Below are positions 1 through 13,487 of a DNA stretch of 64,000 nt, piece by piece. The stretch spans positions 1,674,001-1,738,000 of the forward strand of contig NW_025062478.1 of assembly GCF_000002995.4 (NCBI RefSeq), given 5' to 3'. The position numbers and the translations under genes are program-made. Each line of letters opens with the position of its first letter. The first letter of the stretch is position 1. This DNA is from Brugia malayi. Lineage: Eukaryota; Nematoda; Chromadorea; Rhabditida; Onchocercidae. Below the pieces are notes generated by a model. That model saw only the letters and a list, made by a program, of their open reading frames with translations. It was not told the DNA's origin and made no database searches.

Positions 1-1906
1 GTTAAGAAAAATTATTGAATAATGGATGAATAAATCTATTAACTATACCATAATATCATTTATATTATCAAATAGTATCATTTCTATTTTTATTAATAAT
101 TAACGATATTATTTTTTTTTCTTTTAATTTTGAAAACAAGGAGAAATATTTTTGATTTTATTTTTAAAATCAATTATATTTCCTTTAATAAATATAAAAT
201 TTGCAAAAATTTTGTAAAGTACAAGTAGCAATAGTTTATTTAATAAGTTGTGATTGCTTAAAAATTTTAATAAGTTGTAATCGCTTAAAAAAGAGTCAAA
301 ATGATTATCAAATTTTGTTCGAAATATTTAAGTTTTGTTTGAAAATATAATAACACATTTTTTTTTTCATTCCCTTTGATGACATATTAAAAGATTTTAT
401 GGAAACTTTTTAAAAATTTTAAACTACAATTATTACAGTCATCAATGATATTTGATAATATTGGAATCATATAAATCATTTTTAGTAAATAATTATTAAC
501 CAGATTTGTTTAAATTATTAATCTAATTTGTTTGTAGAAAAAAAAAATTATTGCGAAGTGATTAATTTTATTTGCAATATTTGTCATTTTTGATATCTTT
601 TGTGAATTATTAGTTTATATTATTTGTATTTGTAAAGTAATCAATTCTTTTCTGTTTTTCTTTTTCCCTCTTCTCTCTCTCTCTCTCTTCTCTTCTTTGT
701 TTGATCATCATCATTTAATTTCGTTTTTTCTGTTTCTCAAAAAGTTTATTCATTTGATAAAAACTGATAAATGACAGATTGGATTGAATTAAATTAAGTT
801 AAATTAAATTAAATTGAAACATGATTGACATGAAATGAGACGAATGATTAACTAACTGAATAATTGATTGATCAAACAATAAATGAAATTTATTTGATTG
901 ACAAATCCTGAATAATTACTAAATATCAAATGTTGTACTTAATAAATAAATCAATTTTCTTTCTCTCCCTCTCTTTCTTTTTCTCTCTCTCTCCATTCCT
1001 CTCTCTATCCTTCACCTTTTTATTCATCGATTTTAATAGGTTACTTTTGTTTATTTGATTTGAAAATTTTTATTAATCGATTTTTTTTGAAATTTTTTTT
1101 TAAATTATAATTTTCATTAAAAATATATTAAATAACTTCCATTTCTTTTTGAAATCATTAAATTTTTTTCTGACATCTATGATATTATATTATTAATAAA
1201 ACTGTCTTGAATTAAATTTAATTTATTTTTGATTTCTATATGTATTTTGATTTCTTGATTTTTTAAATTTCTTATAATTTTGAAGCATTTTATTTTATTC
1301 ATATGAAATTGTTTTAATTTTTAATTGATTACAGCAAATTTAATAATTCAATTACATTTGTGTTAAAATATTTTTGAATATAATTAAAATTGAAAATTAA
1401 ATAACATTTTTTTTTTTTTTTTTGAAAAAAGTTGTAAATTTCCTCTTTCCATCTCATAATTTTCATTTTTTCTTTCTTATTTATTTATTTTTTTTTTTTC
1501 TTATTCTTTTAACAATTTTTATTACTATCATTATCGTTACAGTAATTTCAATGTCTTTTTTCTTTTCTTTTCTTTTTTTCTTGCTATATTTATTATTTCT
1601 AAAAAAACTATAAAATAAAATTTTTGAAAAATAAAATTTCTAATAAATTTATAAATCTGAAAGAAAGAAAAAAAAAAAGAAAGAAAAATCATAAATAACT
1701 GCAGTGATGCTAGCATTGTATATAAATATATGTATTTTATATTTATATGTTTCTTCTCTTTTCTTTTTTTTTGTGTTTTTTTTTTTCTTCTTGATTTCAA
1801 ATTTTTGTTTTTTTTTTTTTTTTTTTTAATATTTTAGCTTTTTCTTTTTTTTTCTTCATAAATTGAAAATAATAATTTTAATTTCTTTTTTCACTTTTTT
1901 TTTCAG
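1..1906 (+). other. Intron of unc-62 upstream of the first visible exon
   Basis: This is AT-rich intronic DNA with T-runs and CT tracts (about 667-700 and 957-1010). I looked for the preceding homeodomain exon (the WLFQHLT-type helix 1 sequence) on the + strand and did not see it, so it must lie further left. A long T-rich tract and TTTCAG at 1901-1906 form the acceptor. Confidence 0.7.
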
Positions 1907-4900
1907 CATCCATATCCATCAGAAGATCAAAAAAAGCAGCTTGCACATGAAACTGGCTTAACAATACTACAGGTTAATAATTGGTAAGTATTTCTTCTTT
2001 TTTTTTTGATTTCAAATTTTTTCTTCTGTTTTTGTTTTACTTTTAATACTTTATAAAGTAAGTAATTGTTATTGCAATGATATAAAGAAATTGTATTTTC
2101 TCTTTTTCTTTTTTTTTCAAAATAATTAATTTTGTGATAACATTTAATTTCAATTGTAACATTCATTCCATCATTAAACCCTAGTAATAAGTAAATCAAA
2201 AAATAAAAAAAATAAAAATTCTTTATTAAAACTTTATCGGTCTATATTATTATCGTTATTATCATTATTATTATCATATTTTTGTTACTATTATTATTAT
2301 CATTAAATATTGTCGGCAAAAAAAATTTAATCAATAATTCATGCATAATTAGCAAAATTATTTATTTTAGATTAAAACTTCTCTTACCAATTATTAATTT
2401 ATTCTATTCATTAAAAATTGCAAAAACTTATATTTTATTAAAAAATAAGACAAAACTTATATTAATACTAGTTTAATGCTAATTTTCGATTTTTTTTAAT
2501 ATTAAAACTTTTCCTACCAATCATTAATCTATTCCATTCAAAAAAAAAAAAAAAAATAGAAATTTGTATTTCGTTCAAAAAAAAAGAGTTTCTGTTAATA
2601 CTAATTTAAAAATTCTTTTTACACAATTAAATTAAAATTCTCAATTAAATTTAGAAAGTAAAAAAGAAGAACAAAAAACTTTTGAAATAATTTAAAGGAT
2701 TGTTTTTTTTTCTTTTTTCTTGCTTTTTATTTAATTAAAAATTGCACTTTTTTTTTTAAATTTGAATAAAAAAGCAAGAAAAAAAAAAGAAAAATTTATG
2801 CTAAATGCAAATTAAAAAAAAAAAATGAAATTATTGAACAGACGTGAATAATAATGATAATGATGATGCATTAGGATAATGAAAATGGATAGTTATATGA
2901 TCTGAAATGCTAATTGCTTACTTCCTAATATATCATTTCTTCTCTCTCTCTCTCTCTCTCTTTTAAATATATGCTTAAATTGAGTGACAGTTGTTGGTAC
3001 CATTGATGACAAAAAAGAAAGGAAAGAAATAGGTCAACTAAATATAGTTATTATTATTATTATTGATTTTATTACATCAAAAAAGAAAGAAAAAATTGGG
3101 AATAGATATTTTAGAATTATTTTTTAATTTCATTAAAAATATATTAATACATTCAGGAATAATTTTTTCTTTTTTAATTCCAATTAAGTGAGAAATTTTT
3201 TCACTTCAATAATTACTTTTTGTTTTCGTTTTCTTTTTTTTTTTTTTGTATTTAATATTTTTTTCTCAATTAACTTATCACTTTATTTAGATTTATGATA
3301 ACTGATTAAATGAGAAGAAAGGAAAAACGAAAATAAATAAATAAATAAATGAGCAACGATCATACTACTAAATTTATGCATAGACATATGTATATATAAG
3401 CAGGAAAAGACAAAAAAAAAAATGAGAAATGCTGAAAAAAGTGAGAAAATTAAATTTGAAAAAAAAAAATTTAATGAAATTGGATGAGTAAGAAAATGAA
3501 TTGTATAAATTATAGAGTAAAAAAAGGAATTAAAAATAAATTTTAATATTAAAATATTGCAATTTTTATTAATATATAAATTAAAAAAAGAAAAAAATAT
3601 CTATTTAGAAAACACTAAATGAAATTTTTTTTAAAAAAAAAAAAGATTTTTCTTCTTTTTCCTTTTTAAACACTCTTTTTTTTCTGTTTAATCTATTAAT
3701 TGATAATATTTTTTCTTTACCTTTTTTTTTTGTTTGTTTATGTTGTTTACTTCATTTTATTTTCACTTTTTTTTTTTTGCTCTCATATTCGTTTTTTTGA
3801 CTTCATTTTGTCATTTTATTTTAAATTATTTTACTTCATTTTGTATTTTAAATTATTTTATTTAATATTATATTTATTTTAATTTATTTATCCTATAACA
3901 ATCAAAACTTTCCGTAATTCTTCTTTTCTTTCTTTTTTTTCTTGTTTTATTAGTAGTTTTTATCACTGAATGAACTTAGTAAGCTATCATAAATTATTTT
4001 ACTTTATCCGATTATCCGATTTAAAGTAACTTAATACCGTATAATTTGATGAGATAATTGTATTATATGTTTAATCGGTCGCATAATAGATGCACGTTAT
4101 TATAACTTTTTAAGTTTAGATATAAATATAGATAACAAGTAAAAACAATCAGATATATAAATTTAAGAATAAATATAAATTTGAATATTAGTATATATAA
4201 TTATAATTATGAAAAATAAATATATGTAACGTATTTTAATTAATTCCGTATTTTGAAATTTTATAATATTAATTTTTTTTTTTCTTTCTGAATTCATGTA
4301 TGATTATTTATTGCATGAAAAATTTTTTCATTATTTATATTATTAAAATTTATAAAATTTTGAACAAGTAATTACAATTTTGTTAATAGAAATTTTTTTT
4401 TTTTTTTTTTTTTTTGTTTTTTTGATTTGAAAATTTAAATACAAAGAATTATTTAAATTGCTTAATAATTTATATTTTGAAGGTTGAAAAATTTATTTAA
4501 ATTACTATTGATAGCATTTAGGATTGATTTGCTTAAAGCTAATAGAGAAATGAGTAATTATCTTATTATACGGTACATAAAGTGTCAAAGCCGCATTGAA
4601 TTGAAGTGGTATACATTAGCTGCTTGGCTATTTTCCGCACCAATCTCAATTATTTGATGCATTTATAACCAAATAATTATTTGATTCCATTTTGAATAAT
4701 GGATAAACACATGAATGGCAACTACTTTTCCGCTTATTTAATATTAAAATATTACTTTATTTTACTGTTTTTAAAAATGAAAATGATCAGGGAGAAATAT
4801 ATTTTATATATGGAAATCATAAAAATGATCAGAATTCATTTAAGTAAAAGAAAAAGAACAAATTTTAATGTTTTTTTTTTTTTTTTTTTTTAATCAAAAA

Positions 4901-7900
4901 ATTTGATAGATTAAAAAAATAAAAAATTTTTTCATTTCATTTAATTTCAAAGTAATAATGATATAAATACCAAACGATTATAGCGCATATAAAATAATCA
5001 AAGTGTTAATGAAATATTATTAAATTTTAAATTTGGTCATTAATAAATTTTACATAGTATTTATCTAATGAATATTAGGAATACTTTAGAAATACCATAG
5101 TATATTTATGATAATTTGTTTGAAATCTTTAATATGTTAAAACAAAATGCTGTCAGAAATATTAGAATATATTAAAAATCGTACAAATGATTTATCAAAA
5201 AAAATTTTTTTTTCAAATTTTCATAGATTTATGGTATATTTCTAAAATATATAAGACATCATTAAGTTAATTTTTATATTTATATTAAATAATTATGAAA
5301 AAAGACTGCAAGTCAAAGAAAAATTGAAAATGAAAGAAATTAATTAAATTGTTTGCTACTTTATTTCGCACTGATGGATTTGTAGTTTATTTTTTACTTT
5401 TTTTTTTTGGCATTCCTTTTTTAGAAAAATGAAAGTAATTTCAAATTTATTTATTTTTTTTGTGTTTTCATTTTATATTCTTATTATCAAAAAATATTTC
5501 AGTTGATATAATAATAATGATAATTACATTGTTATTTTATTTAATTTGAAAATTTCAATACTTAGAACAAAATATGTTCATTCCTGAATATCGATATTCT
5601 ATAATTAATTATTCATGATTGCATACAAATAAAATAATAATTACAAGTGCTAGAATGAAATTAAAAAGAATATATCGTAACTAGTTTATTTGATTACTAC
5701 TTTACTTATTTTATTTTGCTTTTTTTATTCGTTTTTCCTTCTTCTCTTTGTTGTCTATCACTTTGAATTTTTGTCCTTAAAATTTTAAAAAATGTGAAAA
5801 AAAAATTATATGGAAAAATATTTTTTAATCATTATGTTTGATTTTTAACTTATCCTAAAAAGAAAAACGACAATTTTTTTTTTTGCCCTTCCTTTCTTAA
5901 CACACAAATTTTGCTTGCTTAATTCTCTTTTTTTAGAATCAATTATGCCATTTTTAAATTTTACCTAAAATGAACAATATTAAAAATATTTATAGATCTA
6001 TCGAAAAGTTTAATGGTTTTATTTATTGATTTTCGGTTTATTATTTGGCACTTTTTGTAAATTTATCTTCAAAATTTTATTTTAAAAAAATTTTTTTTTT
6101 ATAGTTTCATTATTGATTATATTCAATTGTAGTTTTTAATAGATTAGATCGAGATAAGAGTAAAAAAGGTATGAAAATGTAATTATAAAAGATTTTCTGA
6201 GTATTTTAAACTTAATACACATTCTTCTAATAGAGTCCTATCCTTTCCAACTTTTATTTTTTTTTTACAAAATTTTATCTTTTCATTTTTAGCATTTGTC
6301 CTCATTATTTCACTCATTTTCATTGCTATTTTCATTACTTGTTATGGTCATTTTTATGATATCATCGTCATTCCTGTTTTCAAATTAATTTAATTAATTT
6401 TTTTAATCAATTTTTTTTCAATTTTTTCTGAAAAATTTTGCTTTTTTTTATTTATTATTATTTTTATCATTATTATTGTTACTCTTACCATTATTATTAC
6501 TGCAGTCATCATCAATAACATTTTCATTTTTATACCAATTTTATTTTAGCAAAAGTTATACCTCTATCATTTTTTTCATCACCATCATCAGTATTATTAT
6601 CATTATTGTTATCATAATAATTATTATCTATGCTGTTATCATTATCGTCATTATCATATCGTCGCCATCATCCTATCATCATTGCTACTATCATTATCAT
6701 CATTACTACTCTGATCACTATACTATTATTGCTTTCGTCATTATCATTATCACATGATTGCTATAGTGTTATTGCTACTATCGTTATCATCATCATCATT
6801 ATCATTATAGTATTACTGCTATTATCGTCATCATCATCACTATAGATAGTATCATTGATACTACCATGGTACTACTAGCATTATTATCGCTGTCATTCCC
6901 ATCATTATCGTCATTAACAACAATAAGAGGAAGGGAAAGCGCTGGGAAGGCATTAGGATCATCGATTTCTGTTCAGATGTGAAACTTTAGCAGATGCGAA
7001 TCACACCGTATGATTGATGAGGTTCACTTCACTGTTAATAGAAAGACCTTGGAAATGTAGCAGGCTGAGAAGATGGAGCGAAGAGGTTTAAAGAACACAC
7101 CGTTCATTCCCTCAGCTGTTCCTACCGTATCCTACATGTAATACTTCTATCTCTCTTTTACCCTCTCAGTACTTTTCAAATTCTTTTCTTTTCACTTCAT
7201 TTCACTTTACATTTCATATTTTCATCATATCAATATTTAATGATATGATGACGCATTTGGATTTATAATAATAAGAATGCTACTACTACTCCTACAAGTA
7301 CAACGATTACAACTGCTATGATATCAATAAAGAGATGGAAGAATAGAAAGATGGAATAAAAAGTCTCAAGGGAGAAAGGGAAAGAGAGAGAGAGAGAGAG
7401 AGAATAGACGACAAACTAAAGTAGAATACCATATTTGCAAAATTTGCATATTTAAATAATCTTTGAAGCAATCGCGAATGATATTAAATATGGTTTTAAG
7501 ATAAATGTGAAAATGGAATTGATGAGAAAAGATGGAATAAGTTTTATCCTATAGATAGATAGGATGACTGAAAGAGAAAGAGAAGGAAGCAGAGAGAGGG
7601 TAAGAGATAAAAAGGAGAGATTTTTCGATTGGAGCTGTCACAGAGTTCGTTAAGTAAAGAGGAAAGCAGCCTTGAAAATGATGGATTATCACAGCTGTCG
7701 AATGAAGAAAATGATTGTAGGGTAAGGGGGGAAGAAAGAAAGCAAGAGAAAGGGATGGTATGGATGGAAAAAGGTTTTTTTTAATGTCGAACTGGGGGAA
7801 AAATATGTGGAGAAAGGAAGAAGGATGATGACGATGATAATAATGGTGATGATAATGATAATGGTGATAGTGATGATGATGATATGATGATGATGATGAT

Positions 7901-8892
7901 GTTGATATTATCGGGAAAGTAAAAAGAGAGGGAAAGGGGAGAGAAAGTGAAAGAGAGAGAGTAGAAATGATGTCTTTCTAGTTTAGACTTGAATTTTCTT
8001 GAACAAAATTAAACTAATTGGGGGGTTTTCTTTTTTCTTCTTTTTGCTTCTCATATTATTTCTTTCTTCTTTTTTAATCTTTGAAGTATTTCTTGTTCTT
8101 CTCTCTTTATTCATTTTCAATCAGTTTATTAAAAAAATGATGAAAGAGAGAGAGAGATAGTTTAAAAAAAAAAAAAAAAAACGGTGAAACATATTTTTTA
8201 CCACCATTTCAATAACAACGATATTGAATTTCATTAGTTTATTTCTCTTATTTAGAAATTATTTTACAAAAAAAAAATGAAAGATTTCAAAAAAAATTTC
8301 ATTTTCCCTTTTTTTTTCTCTCTCTCTCTCTGCCCTTTCAATTTCTTTCCCTTAATTTCCAGTTATAATATTAAACTGTGTTATTTTATTCTTTTACTGT
8401 CCTTGACACTTTTATGGAACACAAATTATCGACATTTTGAAAGGTGGAATTTAATAGTTTCAAAAAAAAATAGAGAAAGAATGAAGGAGGAGAGAGAGAG
8501 AGAGAAAGAGAAAATAGATAAACATAAAAAAAAGATACTAAGACAATTTCATATGATAATTAACTTTACAAGAGCTGAAGAAGTAAAACTTATTGTTTCT
8601 GCTAAATTTCAAACAATTTTAATTGATGTTAAATTAAACTATGCTTGTTTCTTATGTCAAATTTCAAGTAACTAGAATTGATTTCGGTTAAACTATGTTA
8701 ATAAATTTCAATAATTATTAGTAAATTTCAAATAATTTGAACTGATTTAAACTTAATAACTTGAAAAGAACATAATAAATAAATAAAAGATAAAACTTGC
8801 TATTAATGCTAAATGTCAAATGAGATAATAAGCTATGCTTATTATTACCAATAAATTTCACCTGATATTATCATCAATAAATGTTTCAAGAG

Positions 8893-8923
<31 letters not shown>

Positions 8924-11900
8924 TGCTTGTATGTATTCGATAATTACAGTGATTTATTAATATATAAATAATTCAACTAACACATTTCAAAGTTCAAAAA
9001 AAAAAAAAATTGAATATTTTACAATTTAAAATTTATTTATAAATATATTATTTATTTGTTATCATGCAAACTTCTTTTCGACCTGTAATTAAAGTATTAA
9101 AAAAAAAAAAAATTAATTTTATCTATGTGTGCTATTATTTTGTATTGACTATGCAACTAAACAGCAACATTTATTTTCCCACGGGAAATATTTTAATAGA
9201 TGAAGCAATTAAAATTTGTTTTGCATTTTGTCCTATCCTTTCTAATTTATCATACTTTTTATTTATTTTTTCTCGAGATTGATGGCAAATATTGCAGTTT
9301 TCTCGAGAATAGTGGTCAAATTTTCATCATTTTTTAAAAAGCGAAGCAAAAAAAAAAAAAAAAAAAAAGAAAACAGAAAGAATAAAGCAAATAGAAAAGA
9401 ACAAAATTTTGAAACTTTTTCCTATCCATTTCTTTCTTTTTTCTTTTTTATGTAAGATGAATGAAGCGGAACGAAACGATTTATGACATTTGAAAGATTT
9501 TTTTGAAATTTAAAAATGAAAAAAAAAAAAAGAAGAAACAAATGAAAAAAAAAAAAGTAAAAACAAACGCTTTTAGGAATATTTTTATATTTTATTTAAT
9601 ATTCATTTCATTCGTATGTTTAAAATGTTTTGTAGCTAAAAAATTTGCATGGAAAAAAAAAAGAGGACTAAAAAGAAAAATATAAATAAAAATAAAAATT
9701 GGAAGTATATGAAGAGTAAAATGTAATAAAAGAAATGATTTATGCAATATATTTTTGCTATTATTTTTTAAAGTGTAATTTCAACAAAAAATATTCAATC
9801 ATTTAGTTTTTTTTTTAAAAAAAAAAAACTAAAATTACATAAGTTTTGTTGATTGAGTTCCACGTAACATTTATAAAATGATTATAGCAAAATAGATTAG
9901 TTATCTACTGCCATAAATTTAGCAAGATTAAGAGGTAATAAAAAGAAAAAAAGATTTATGATTTGATTTTTAATCAGATTAATGTTCTTTTTTTTATAAG
10001 CAGTAGTAGGAACTGTAATATAAGCTTGGAGAGAATTACGGTTAATAAATTTATTATATTATTAAAAACAATTGCTAGAAATTTTGTCTAATATAAATTT
10101 TTTTTCATTGATAGTAATAAGATTTAAAGTTTACGACAAGAATATTGCTATTATTGATCTACATTAAATAACAAATAATATTTCTTTGACAAAAGATAAA
10201 TGTATTATTTTAGTTTGTTTTTAATCTACAAACTTATTTCTACTTGAATTATAATATTTACAACCATACATTTTTTAATATTCTTGCATATATTTTATAA
10301 GTTCTAATAATTTGCGAAAAATATTTTAAAAATTTTAAATTTTAATATGAAATGCAACTAAATAATCTGATATCATTCCTGAAATGAATAACTTAATTAA
10401 AATAGCTATTAATATGTTGCATTAATTATTCATGGACAAAATGAACAGAACTGAATTGAAATGAATGGATGAATTAATTAATGAATTGGAATTTGGAATG
10501 GCTTTAAAATGAGTCATAGCATTTTTCATGTGAAATGAATGAATTAGAATGAATTTGAATTGAATCAGAAATAAATAAATGAATTGTTTGAATGAATTTC
10601 GATCAGTATGGTTTTCTATGAGATGATATGATTAATGAACTAGTAATGAATTAATTTTAGATTTCTATTGATTGTGCTGAATGGATAAATTTAAATATTA
10701 AATTGAAATTTAGATATTTAGATATAAAATTATTTTAGATTTCTATTGATTGTGCTGAATGAATAAATTTAGATATTAATGAATGAATGAATGAATGGAT
10801 GAATAGAATTGGAATAAAAATTAAAATAGAATGAAAATATGGCTATTTTGATTAGTCTTTTTTAAATATTATATAAATTATTTTGTAACTGTTTTTGATA
10901 GTTATTTATGGCATCACAAAAATCATTTTTTTATACCATTCATTTGGCACATTTATTCATCAAAATAAAATAAATCGATTAGATATATTGTTGCTGTAAG
11001 TATTAAATGATATATAAGTATGAGAAGGAGTCATTTTATGAGGGTAATAAAAAATTAGATCTTATGGCATCCATAAATGGATTATGGAGTTGTTATCGAA
11101 GTTGGGGGAATTTGAAATTAAGAACATAATGGAGAGAGAGAGAGAGAGAGAGAGAAATGAACGGAAGAAATAAGCAGTAGATTGAAATTAAAAACAAAAA
11201 TTTTTATATTAGCAAAAAAATTAACACGAAAGGAATGAATAAGCAAGATAATAGTATTTTTGATAACTAAAAATAACAAAGAAATAGTGATAATAGTAAT
11301 AATAAACATCAAACTTTTAAATTATCATTTGCTAATAAAAGTAATAGTAATAAAGATCAAAAAAAGTATTAATAATAAAAAAATAATAAAGATCAAACTT
11401 TTAAATTATTATTTGCAAATTTCAATTCTACGCATCTTTGATTTATAAAATTTTGAATTATATAATTTATGTAATTAATTGTCCAATAAATACTTTGATA
11501 TTATATGACAGAAAGAAATGATCATTAAAAATAATGCTATTTGAGAAAAAAAAAAGAGAAAGAAAAAGAAAAATCATTAAATATATATTTTATTCGTGTC
11601 TAAATGAATTTAAAAGTAGACAGAATTCAAATATCAATTGCTTATAGAAATAAATTTTTTATGCTAAATTTAAAAAATTGCTAAAATGTTATGCAATGAT
11701 ATCATTGATTATTTTTTTATAGGTTTATCAATGCTAGGCGAAGGATTGTCCAACCGATGATTGATCAAAGTAATCGTGCTGGCCGGCCAAATGGTGTTAG
11801 CGTTTTTAAAAATAGGAGGAGGAAAAGTAGTGGTCAAAGTCCTGGTCCATCACCTGGTCAGTTAACTTTATTGTTGTTATTGCTTATGTTTTCTAATTTT

Positions 11901-13487
11901 TAAATTCAATTCTTATTTTAAGAAAAATTTAGTTTTCACAAATTAAAACAATTTTTTTTTGTCCAAATTTTACAACAAAATTTATAGCAATTTAATTTAA
12001 TTAATTTTATAAATTTTTATAGAATAATATCTTTTTTTTTTCTTCACTATTCCTGCAAATTTTGATGCGAAAAAACGTTGGAAAATTTATACTACTATTT
12101 AAATTATATTATAGTTGCACAACTTTTTTTTTTTTTTTTTTTTTTTTGCAATATCAATAATTTTAGCCAATAAATTAATTTTAAAAATTAATCAGTTAAA
12201 TAATTTTTCTTCTTATTCATAGTTTTTGAAATTTCTTATATATAATCCTCTACTAAATCCTTCCAAACAGTTTATTGTATAATAATTCATTAATTTAATT
12301 CAAATTTAATAAAAATTCCTGCAATTTATTTATTTAATTTCTTTTGTCTTTTCTCTTTTAAAAAAAAAAATGTTTCATTATTTCAGATTTACTAGGTGTT
12401 GGTCATACCTACAGTCCTGACAGTAATCAGTTAACTGCAGCAGCAGCAGCGGGTTATCCAGCACAAGCGATGTTTCCCGGTAATCCGTATGCAGCCGGTA
12501 TTGCTCATCCGGCATTTACCAATCCGGCGTATGTTTTCCTTTCCTTTTACATTTGATAAATGATAACTGATTGATGCAAATATCATATTCAAGTATGTAA
12601 TAATATTCAAAATATGATATATTTTTAATTCTAAATTTTTTCGTCACTTTTCCAATAATTCACTGTTATTTTTTTATTTCTAATAAACTACAATATTAAC
12701 TATTAAAACATTTAAAGGTGTATTGTATTTAGTTTAACATTACATTTGATGAGTTATATTTTGAAATTACATTTTTGCTAATTAATTAAATGTACTGAAA
12801 GCATTGAAGCATTGAAAGTAGATTAAAATTACAATTCATAACCTATAGTATAGTAGGATTATTTAATTTACTTTTTTTTTTTTTGGTATTTATATAAGCT
12901 TTGGCATATTTTGCATAATTTATGAAATTTTAAAAATTTCTTCACTTCAATGTATTTTTATTTCCCACCAAAATAACTAGTAAATTAAGTCTACAAGTTA
13001 TGTATACTGTGAAAAATGATTGCAAAGAAATGAAAAAAGAAAAATAATTTTTTTTAAAAAAAAAGAATCACAATAAAAATAAATATGTATGAGAACTTAA
13101 TGAAAATTTTGGACTTTTCAGTTGGTGAAAAAATTCATTTCATTCATAAATAAATAATTTCTTGGTTTTAAACTAAGAACATTTATTATTTATTAAAATA
13201 ACTGCGATAAAATATCAGAAAATAAACTAATTATGTGTGTAAAAATTTTTCTGCTTCTAAAATTAACATATTAAGTTTTTAAATTTTTATTTTTTATTTT
13301 TAAATTAAAATTCTGTTTTTCTAACAAAAAAAAAAAAGTATATTTTTACAGTGCATTAACGGGCCATATGTTTATGCCGGGACCGATGAGTCATATGATG
13401 GCACCGTATAGTGCGGCGCAAACGCAGATGGGCGCAAATGTATGGATGGAATCATTGATGCCAGGCCATATGTCTATGGATGCATAA
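1907..13487 (+). CDS. unc-62: MEIS/UNC-62 TALE homeodomain transcription factor, 3' part
   Basis: Partial gene; its 5' exons, with the MEIS/PKNOX domain and homeodomain helix 1, lie left of the window. Exons 1907-1983, 11723-11856, 12387-12528 and 13352-13487 are all phase-compatible and give 162 residues. The first exon opens at [17 protein letters not shown] (homeodomain helix 2) and runs into LTILQVNNW. The second continues [19 protein letters not shown], so the recognition helix has Ile50 and Asn51, the TALE hallmark. The rest is a basic stretch (NRRRK), an Ala run and a Met/Pro/His-rich tail ending in MSMDA. MEIS proteins bind DNA with PBX/Exd and Hox partners in the nucleus; in C. elegans, unc-62 acts in patterning and ageing. 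The donor at 11857 is the unusual GTCAGT. C. elegans unc-62 has alternative homeodomain exons; only one version is visible here. Confidence 0.95.
6455..6910. repeat. ATC/ATT trinucleotide tract
   Basis: About 450 bp is dominated on the + strand by ATC, ATT and related TTA triplets with interruptions. All frames are therefore open for long stretches and translate to Ile/Ser/Leu homopolymers. It lies in the long unc-62 intron. Confidence 0.85.
6930..7800. promoter_or_regulatory. Less AT-rich island in the unc-62 intron (possible enhancer)
   Basis: This stretch lacks the poly-A/T runs of its surroundings and has much more G and C. It contains TGATTGAT at 7011-7018, which matches the known PBX/Exd-Hox composite site, and CTGTCA at 7635-7640, the reverse complement of the MEIS core TGACAG. 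A second CTGTC occurs at about 7694. No open frame with splice sites was found. A regulatory role, possibly autoregulatory, is inference only; short motifs like these also occur by chance. Confidence 0.35.
7383..7402. repeat. (AG)n microsatellite
   Basis: An uninterrupted AG dinucleotide run opens a purine-rich + strand segment that continues with breaks to about 8000. Confidence 0.85.
7826..7911. repeat. GAT trinucleotide tract
   Basis: GAT/GATAAT triplets on the + strand are the reverse complement of the ATC tract at 6455-6910, about 0.9 kb upstream. Confidence 0.85.
8604..8755. repeat. Degenerate repeat, about 55-64 bp period
   Basis: Three imperfect units begin with AAATTTCAA at 8604, 8659 and 8723. 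Each continues with an (A/G)A(A/C)TGATTT-like segment and a TTAAACT segment. They cause the apparent 132-codon open frame at 8277-8675. Confidence 0.55.
8899..8924. repeat. (TA)n microsatellite
   Basis: A perfect alternating AT run of about 26 bp lies in the long unc-62 intron. Confidence 0.9.
10654..10778. repeat. 78-bp tandem duplication (second copy partial)
   Basis: The segment ATTTTAGATTTCTATTGATT at 10654 recurs at 10732 with the same following GTGCTGAATG and an ATAAATTTA continuation. The offset is exactly 78 bp, and similarity fades after about 45 bp. GAATG-rich sequence surrounds it. Confidence 0.7.
11132..11155. repeat. (GA)n microsatellite
   Basis: A perfect GA dinucleotide run of about 24 bp lies near the 3' end of the long unc-62 intron. 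Confidence 0.9.

Larger units (their letters stand above)
1984..11722 (+). other. unc-62: 9.7 kb intron inside the unc-62 homeodomain
   Basis: The donor GTAAGT at 1984 and acceptor TTTATAG ending at 11722 split the Trp48 codon (TG|G). The intron contains only simple sequence, degenerate repeats and a less AT-rich, purine-biased island at about 6930-8000. I searched for a second copy of the 77-nt homeodomain exon and did not find one. Open frames at 6476-6845 and 8277-8675 arise from trinucleotide and CT/GA tracts and are not genes. Confidence 0.85.

Noticed and set aside
6476..6845. Two overlapping long + strand open frames (93 and 71 codons)
   Set aside because: They are Ile/Ser/Leu homopolymers produced by the ATC/ATT tract, with no start context, splice logic or complexity.
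8277..8675. 132-codon + strand open frame, the longest in the unc-62 intron
   Set aside because: It runs through poly-A, CT and GA tracts and then degenerate repeats. The peptide is low-complexity with no family resemblance, and it lies inside an intron on the same strand.
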